Origin: Aralia elata
Taxonomy: Eukaryota; Streptophyta; Magnoliopsida; Apiales; Araliaceae
Reading direction: 5' to 3'
Length of the DNA: 64,000 nt
Assembly (NCBI GenBank): GCA_034770075.1
Contig: CM068382.1
Coordinates: 2,790,001 to 2,854,000, forward strand
A program made the translations under genes and the position numbers. The notes under the pieces are model-generated. The model had not been told where the DNA came from. It made no database searches and saw only the letters and a program-made list of their open reading frames with translations. Shown one piece after another: positions 58,914-64,000 of the stretch. Position 1 is the first letter of the stretch. Every line of letters begins with the position of its first letter.

Positions 58914-60116
58914 TCCAATTTAGGAACAAGTGCAGCCATTCCATTAGAGTTGTTATCATTACATGATTTTGAAAATGTTGTCTTGAATGGGAAAGAATTA
59001 CTATCATTGGGTATTGAATTGAAAAGTTTTTATCATCAAATTAGAGTGAGATATGGTTTATATGCATGTTTAGTTAAGTCTTTTGGGTTAGCTACTGCGT
59101 TAAATGTTTTCACGTTAAATCATGTGTTGCATTCTTTCATGGAAAAATTTGCTAATATCTGTGTTGGTGATATTTCGACTTTTGTTGACACTTGGAAAAA
59201 TTCTTTGGCATATGTTGAGTTTGATTGTGAGTATCATAAGTATGCTAGTGAGTTTTTACCTTGTGGTGTTGGTTTTGATCTTTCAATTCCATTGATGTCG
59301 TTATTTGATTTTGCATTGGTTAATGTCAATGGCAAGAGAAAGGTTGAATTTGTTTTGCAGATTTGTGATGGGTTCATACTCATCGAGGAGAAAGGTTTAA
59401 TTCGATTTGCAAATCAGTTCCAACAATGCGTGGAAAGTCTAAAGGGGAGTTATTTGGATTTTATTCTAGTAGACTTTGCATGTGATTTTGAGTTATTTGA
59501 TTTCTTTGTGATTAAACAAAAGGGACTTGTTGATTTGTTTGGTTTTGTGTTTAATCCAGGAATTCAAGAGTACTTGCGAATGCAACGACTTGAATTTCAA
59601 ATTTTGGTATTTGACCCGGGTGCATTGGAATGGAAGTTAGTACAAATGATCGAGATCATAAGGTTCACTTTTGATCCGGGAATTTGTCAATGGGTTTATC
59701 TACGAATGGTCAAGATCATCAGGCTGGTTTTTGATCCGGGAATTCGTGGATGGGAGATTATGCTACATGAAGAGTTCTACGTGCTGATATTTGATCCAGG
59801 AGGATATAGGACTTTTCATAGTTTTATTTGCTTTTATTTTACTATATATGCATTTGATTTCTTAGGTAGAAACTTTGATTGTGTTTTTGTTTTAGTTTCT
59901 AATTTAGTTTGTTATTATGTGTTTAGTGTTATGGAAGAAATTGGCTTACGTGTGCAAGAGTATCATGTTAATTTGGCGAAGTGTTTGAGTCAAAGAGAAC
60001 AAGAGTTTAAGTTTTCAGGTGATGATTCGAAGAGCTTACATGGGGATATGTCACAGAATTGGCTAATATATAAGGTAAACATTACTTTGATATCCTATAT
60101 AGAAAATTTACCATAA
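58914..60116 (+). pseudogene. Ty3/gypsy-derived frame with tandem FDPG repeats
   Basis: A frame open from 58914 to the stop at 60114-60116. Residues below are counted from the TTG codon at 58950. Residues 22-36 (IELKSFYHQIRVRYGLY) and 42-70 (VKSFGLA ... FTLNHVLHSFMEKF) clearly descend from gypsy reverse transcriptase, but the catalytic FDD is replaced by VGD in ANICVGDISTFVDT, and about 12 residues after the HQIRV motif are missing. Residues 81-118 (TWKNSLAYVEFDCEYHKYAS ...) resemble the end of gypsy integrase, so most of RT, all of RNase H and most of integrase are deleted. Residues 201-284 are five FDPG repeats of exactly 20 residues. A hydrophobic stretch follows at about 292-330, then a charged tail. 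The only early ATG in frame is at 59139. It is either a decaying element whose frame stayed open by chance or an expressed chimeric gene; I favour the former. Confidence 0.6.
59550..59801 (+). repeat. Five tandem 60-bp units encoding FDPG motifs
   Basis: FNPG at residue 201 and FDPG at residues 221, 241, 261 and 281 of the frame above start at 59550, 59610, 59670, 59730 and 59790. The spacing is exactly 60 nt each time. A shared DNA phrase is TTTGATCCGGGAATTYGT. The rest of each unit is diverged but retains a W near position 8 and an I/V-rich end (EIIRFT, KIIRLV, YVLI). Constant spacing with no indel is the striking part. Confidence 0.85.
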
Positions 60117-60497
60117 TTCTTGATTAGCTGTTCATTCTCACAATCTATTATTAAATTATCTGATATTGAATAGTAGAGAGGGAAAATCAAATAGATAAAC
60201 TAGGTTATGTACTTGGTTATTCATAATTTAATATAATTACAAACAAAAAAAATAGATCGATTTGGATCATGATCCGTATTGTTGGATCAAGTGAATTATG
60301 AGACAAATCAATGATCCATTATATGGTGATTTAAATCATTGATCTATTATCACACTTGGTAGAACATATTGGCTCAAAGTATGATTTGCTCTGATCTGAC
60401 CCATTGAGAGGCCTATTCTTGTCCATATATGTTGATTGTTGACAAAATTCAAAAATTTAATATTTTTTATTTTCTTTGTCTCATGCAGATCAAAGTA
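60117..60497. other. Gene-free spacer
   Basis: AT-rich. Overlapping GATCCA / TGATCC words at 60255-60330 form small palindromes. Nothing else was seen. Confidence 0.4.
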
Positions 60498-60908
60498 GCT
60501 AAGTGTTCGTTCAGATACAACTTAAAAGTTGGTCAAACCAACTTATAAGTTATTTTTACTATCAAGTGTTTGGTTGTGACTTATTTTAAAATTGACTTAT
60601 GAATAGTTTTTGAGAAGTAATAATTTTTTATTTCTCAAAAATGACTTATAGGTCATTTTAAAATAAGTAGATTTGAGCAAATGTAAAGACTCTTTTACCC
60701 TTATTTTAATAGTTTTTACATCGTATTTTAATTTATAAGTCATTTTAATCAAGCACCTTCACATTTTATTTTAACTTAATTTTTGACTTATAAGTCAAAA
60801 TGGTGTCAAACACTTTTATTTATAAGTCACTACTTAAAATAACTTATAAGTCATTTTAAATTTTAACTTATAAATTATTTTAAAATAAGTCATTCCCAAA
60901 CATGCCTT
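60498..60908. mobile_element. Foldback element rich in ACTTATAAGT words
   Basis: The arm CAAGTGTTTGGTTGTGACTT, then ATTTTAAAATTGACTTAT, at about 60563-60602 is inverted at 60870-60908 (AAATTATTTTAAAATAAGTC, then ATTCCCAAACATG). The palindromic word ACTTATAAGT and close variants occur many times between. It has no coding capacity. It could be a MITE with a nested second copy at its left end. Confidence 0.6.
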
Positions 60909-62397
60909 AGGTTTTTGTGAAGTTATGATTTGCCATATCTCTGAACCATGCACCTTTAACCTTTATTATGACTTATAAGCTTGTTTGTTTTTACTGTGTG
61001 TTTAGTGCATTGGAAAATTTTATTTAAAAAGCTTTTAAATACTACGTTCAAATTTATTGTATTAAAAAGGATGTAACTTAAAAAGTAATGTGTGAAATAA
61101 GATGCGTTTAAATGAATAAGTGATTTAAATTTCAAAATTTTCAAAAGTTCCAAAAACTCAAAAAGCCCCCATTCTAAACATGCACTAGACTAGTAGACTA
61201 GCACGGAAACTCCAACCAAAAGCGCCGAGTTCTTTCAAAAAAAAAGTATTATTAAAAAATAAAATAAATAAAACAAACATTAATTTTGCAATTTGAAAAC
61301 TGAATTTTTGTCGTTGACTTTTGTGTTAGTCATTTTAGATAGTTCTAATTAAAAGAAATTTGGAATGTCAGACTTTTTTGTTATAATTTTGGGAATGTCA
61401 TTTTTGTTTTAGACTTTGTCCAGGTATTGATGTCAGAATTCAGATCATGATAATTATCTTGTCATAGGTTAACTTAATGTTTGTTTATTTCTTAATACCT
61501 TTTAACAGCTCCATATTTGATTCGGTAAGAAAGTAAAATTATTTGATAAAAATTTATTTGTCTCTTATCGTCTCTTAATCAGTAAAAGTAAGATATAAAT
61601 CTAAATCATTAAAAGCTATTTGTTAATGAAAATTTTAAATTTATGAAGCCTCTATAAATATTATACTCCCTCAATTCTAAGTTTTAAGATCATTATTGAT
61701 ATTTGAAAAGTAAATTTGAGATATTTTTAAATTTAAAAATTAATATTTTTAAATTTAAAAGTCATTCATATGTTTTATACTTTTTAGTTACCAAACAACT
61801 TTTTAAGTTCAGATGTTATTTTACTCAAATGCTCTAATTTATTAAGATATACTAACCATTCAGATCTTAATTACTCAATTTTATCAAACATCACATTAAC
61901 TTAATATAATATATATAGACTATTATAATATAATATTATATATATAATATTTATTATATAAATAAGTATAAGGTTTTTAAAAAAAATAAACTATCATTTT
62001 ATATAATTATAACTTACTAGTTTGGTAGCCTGTACAATTCACATGGCTTCAAAATCAATCAAATTGCAACTATAGAATAAGTACGATACTAAAAGCATAT
62101 CTTCCATTTAGTTTCTGATAATATCAAGAATAGAAGAGAAGTAATAGAAATTCCAATTAGTTTTGTTTCATACTTGAGAAAACTTTCACTGGTGAAATTG
62201 ATTTGGGTAACTATCATTACTTCGACTGAAACACCATAAAATTGTCCTTGTTTTCTCTTTGTTCACTTCATGGAGTTTCTCCCTTCTTTGTTTAAATCAG
62301 TCAAAAAAGAAGGGTTTACGGTGAAACTTGATGAGAGACAAAGTAGTTCAATAAGTGATAATTGAACAATGAGAAGAGTGAGAAAAGAGGAGGAATC
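60909..62397. other. Gene-free AT-rich DNA
   Basis: No gene. TACTCCCTCAATTCTAAGTT near 61663 resembles one Stowaway end, without a clear partner. TA/ATATTA repeats lie at about 61905-61955. Confidence 0.45.
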
Positions 62398-62407
62398 GAT
62401 TGAATTT
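62398..62407. other. 10-bp target duplication, left copy
   Basis: GATTGAATTT is repeated exactly at 63965-63974 on the other side of the element. A 9-11 bp duplication is characteristic of Mutator-like transposons. Confidence 0.85.
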
Positions 62408-62749
62408 GACAAAAAGGTATTACCCCATTGTGGTCATTTACTTTTAAACATTACATCATTAAACTTTAAAAATATGAAATTAACTAATTGAACTTTTTAA
62501 ACATTATTAATTAAATCATTCTGTCAAATTTATTGCATGAACGTCAAATTTTATCTACGTGTCTGTGTAAATAAAATGAAAAAAAAATCAAAACTATTAC
62601 TAACTTGACAAAAGAATAATAAAAAAATAAAAAAATAAAAATAAAATTAGAAAATCAAAACATTTATTATAATAATACAAAATCTTTAATAATTTTTTCT
62701 TACGCATCTGGGTTTGGTTCTTGGAGAAGATGAAGCAAAAGCCTGATTT

Positions 62750-63130
62750 AGGAGAAGATGAAGCAACAACCTGGTTTAAGAGAAGATGAAGAGCAACTTT
62801 ATTCGGCCATGAGGAGAGAGAATTGAAGAAACCTATCATCTTCTTCTTCCTATCTATGATTTTACGTATTTTCTTTAAATTTTTGTTCTTCAAATCTGAG
62901 ATCTCAAAGAGGAAGAAAAAATTTGTAGTGCAATTTAGGGCTTTTGCGGGGTAATTGATCATCCATTTAATTTTACAAACCAATCGTGTTTTGGCTGCAT
63001 CTAATTCAACTTCGTAACTGCTACTGATTGCTTCGAAATTAAAAGCGTAAAAATTTTCTTTGAACCCCCAATTTTGTAGCATCACGTTTGATTCCTCCAT
63101 CTCCGATGTAATTAGGGTTTCTAATATAAA
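62750..63130 (-). other. Possible captured coding fragment inside the MULE
   Basis: On the minus strand this part reads SEMEESNVMLQNWGFKENF and further through AISSSYEVELDAAKTRLVCK, ending in low-complexity Lys/Phe sequence. It is more balanced in composition than the rest of the element. MULEs often carry pieces of host genes. I do not recognise the parent, and the frame (within 62600-63199) may be accidental. Confidence 0.3.
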
Positions 63131-63185
63131 CTTTATTACAAATTCATATCTTACTGTTGAACACCCATCAATATATATATATATA

Positions 63186-63415
63186 GTCCCCCTCTCCAAC
63201 GGATCGGTTCATTGGTGAACTGGTCTACAGCAACGGACAGAACCGTCGCTGTAGTATATGGCGACACTTGCAGACCTATGACGATGGTTCGCTATAGCGA
63301 CAGAACCGTCGCTATAACTCTGTAAACCGTGATCATATGCTATAACGACGGATCCGTCGTTATAGGCCGGTTCGTTTTTGGTCTGTTTTTTTCGATTCGT
63401 TGAAGAAGTTTTTCG
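63186..63415. mobile_element. GTCG-rich block between TA/CA microsatellites, nested in the MULE (E5)
   Basis: It follows a TA run (63171-63185) and precedes a GT/TA/CA run (about 63415-63446). The interior has ACGGACAGAACCGTCGCTGT, TATAGCGACAGAACCGTCGC and CTATAACGACGGATCCGTCG, the same words in both orientations as at 57707-58193. Terminal inverted repeats are weak here, so the ends are approximate. Confidence 0.55.
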
Positions 63416-63429
63416 TGTGTGTGTATATA

Positions 63430-63446
63430 CACACACACACACACAC
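63430..63446. repeat. (CA)n microsatellite
   Basis: About nine CA units, preceded by GTGTGTGTGTATATA. It lies inside the Mutator-like element. Confidence 0.85.
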
Positions 63447-64000
63447 ATTGTTCTTATATATATGAAAAGAGATGAGTTGAAGAAGAGCATAACTTTTATT
63501 TCAACCACAATTTGGGCCTTCTTTGGATAATATTGAGTTTGGAAGAGAAAAAGGAATCCAACTGAGTAAGGTTTTCTTTGACAATATTAGATGTTGAATG
63601 ATCCGTGGAAGAAGAAAGAAAGCACATGAATGAAGAAGAAGAAACATACGAAACATACGCAGGTTATGACTTAGGAAGAGAGAGAACTAATAAGAAAATG
63701 AAAGAAAAAAAATCAAAACTTATTCTTTAAATTCTTACGTGGTTGCTAAATCATTGGCTACATCAATAAATATTTTGTTTTCTCTTTTTCTCTCGCTGCC
63801 ACATATGTAAATATGCAATCTAATTTAACGTTCATCCAATTTCTTGGACGAAATGGTCCAATTAATAATTTTTAAAAAGTTCAGTATGTCAATTCTATTT
63901 TTTAAAGTTTAGTGGGGTAATGCTTAAATTCGGACAACCACAGTGGGATATTACCCCTTTTTCCGATTGAATTTATTAAGCGAGAAGGAAACCGAAGAGG

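Larger units (their letters stand above)
62408..63964. mobile_element. Mutator-like (MULE) non-autonomous element with long TIRs
   Basis: The left end GACAAAAAGGTATTACCCCA, then TTGTGGTCATTTACTTTT, and the right end read in reverse (GGAAAAAGGGGTAATATCCC, then ACTGTGGTTGTCCGAATTT) are inverted repeats extending about 150-165 bp at roughly 70 percent identity, including AAACTTTAAAAA and TGAACTTTTTAAA blocks. A perfect 10-bp duplication flanks the 1557-bp element. There is no MURA transposase. The interior has a minus-strand frame (62600-63199) that is closer to coding composition in its middle, and a GTCG-rich TA-flanked insertion at 63186. Diverged arms show that the element is old; the intact duplication confirms its limits. 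Confidence 0.82.

Overview
This is a nuclear genome segment from a flowering plant. The genes have plant-specific architecture, with many short AT-rich introns with GT-AG borders. A chloroplast-targeted prenylquinone methyltransferase, two MIR167 hairpins, an INDETERMINATE DOMAIN zinc-finger gene and a LONGIFOLIA/TRM gene are all present. Protein similarity and repeat content suggest a eudicot, possibly an asterid, but the species cannot be named from the sequence. Intergenic DNA is very AT-rich and full of small inverted-repeat transposons and TA microsatellites. There are no bacterial or viral genes. || Layout: 1-2752 (minus) is the 5' part of a LONGIFOLIA-like gene whose C-terminal exons lie beyond the left edge. 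2753-12233 is gene-poor, with a 26-bp tandem repeat, a small foldback element between TA runs and several MITEs. 12547-15307 (plus) is a complete three-exon MPBQ/MSBQ methyltransferase gene (VTE3). 17245-17853 (plus) is an intronless conserved plant gene of unknown function whose 3' end has been tandemly duplicated. 21590-29318 (plus) is a complete SEC24A-type COPII coat gene with 12 coding exons, one GC-AG intron and a Stowaway MITE in another intron. || Two MIR167 precursors lie about 4.9 kb apart on the minus strand (33085-33180 and 37843-38042). Each has a recognisable star strand and an upstream TATA box. 42399-47942 (minus) is a very young Ty1/copia element: its two 341-bp LTRs differ at one base, it has a 5-bp target duplication, its termini are of the unusual TA...CA type, and one frameshift lies near the start of gag. 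50746-54273 (minus) is a complete three-exon IDD transcription-factor gene. || The right end (54.3-64 kb) is transposon territory. It holds two GTCG-rich foldback elements lying back to back in TA microsatellite DNA, a decayed Ty3/gypsy-derived reading frame containing five exact-period 20-residue FDPG repeats, and a 1.56-kb Mutator-like element with a perfect 10-bp target duplication that itself hosts another GTCG-rich insertion. || The host genes are not functionally linked: cell-shape control (LNG), tocopherol/plastoquinone synthesis (VTE3), ER export (SEC24A), auxin-response tuning (miR167) and transcription (IDD). The less expected features are the miR167 pair, the family of GTCG-rich elements nested in TA microsatellites, and the FDPG repeat protein.
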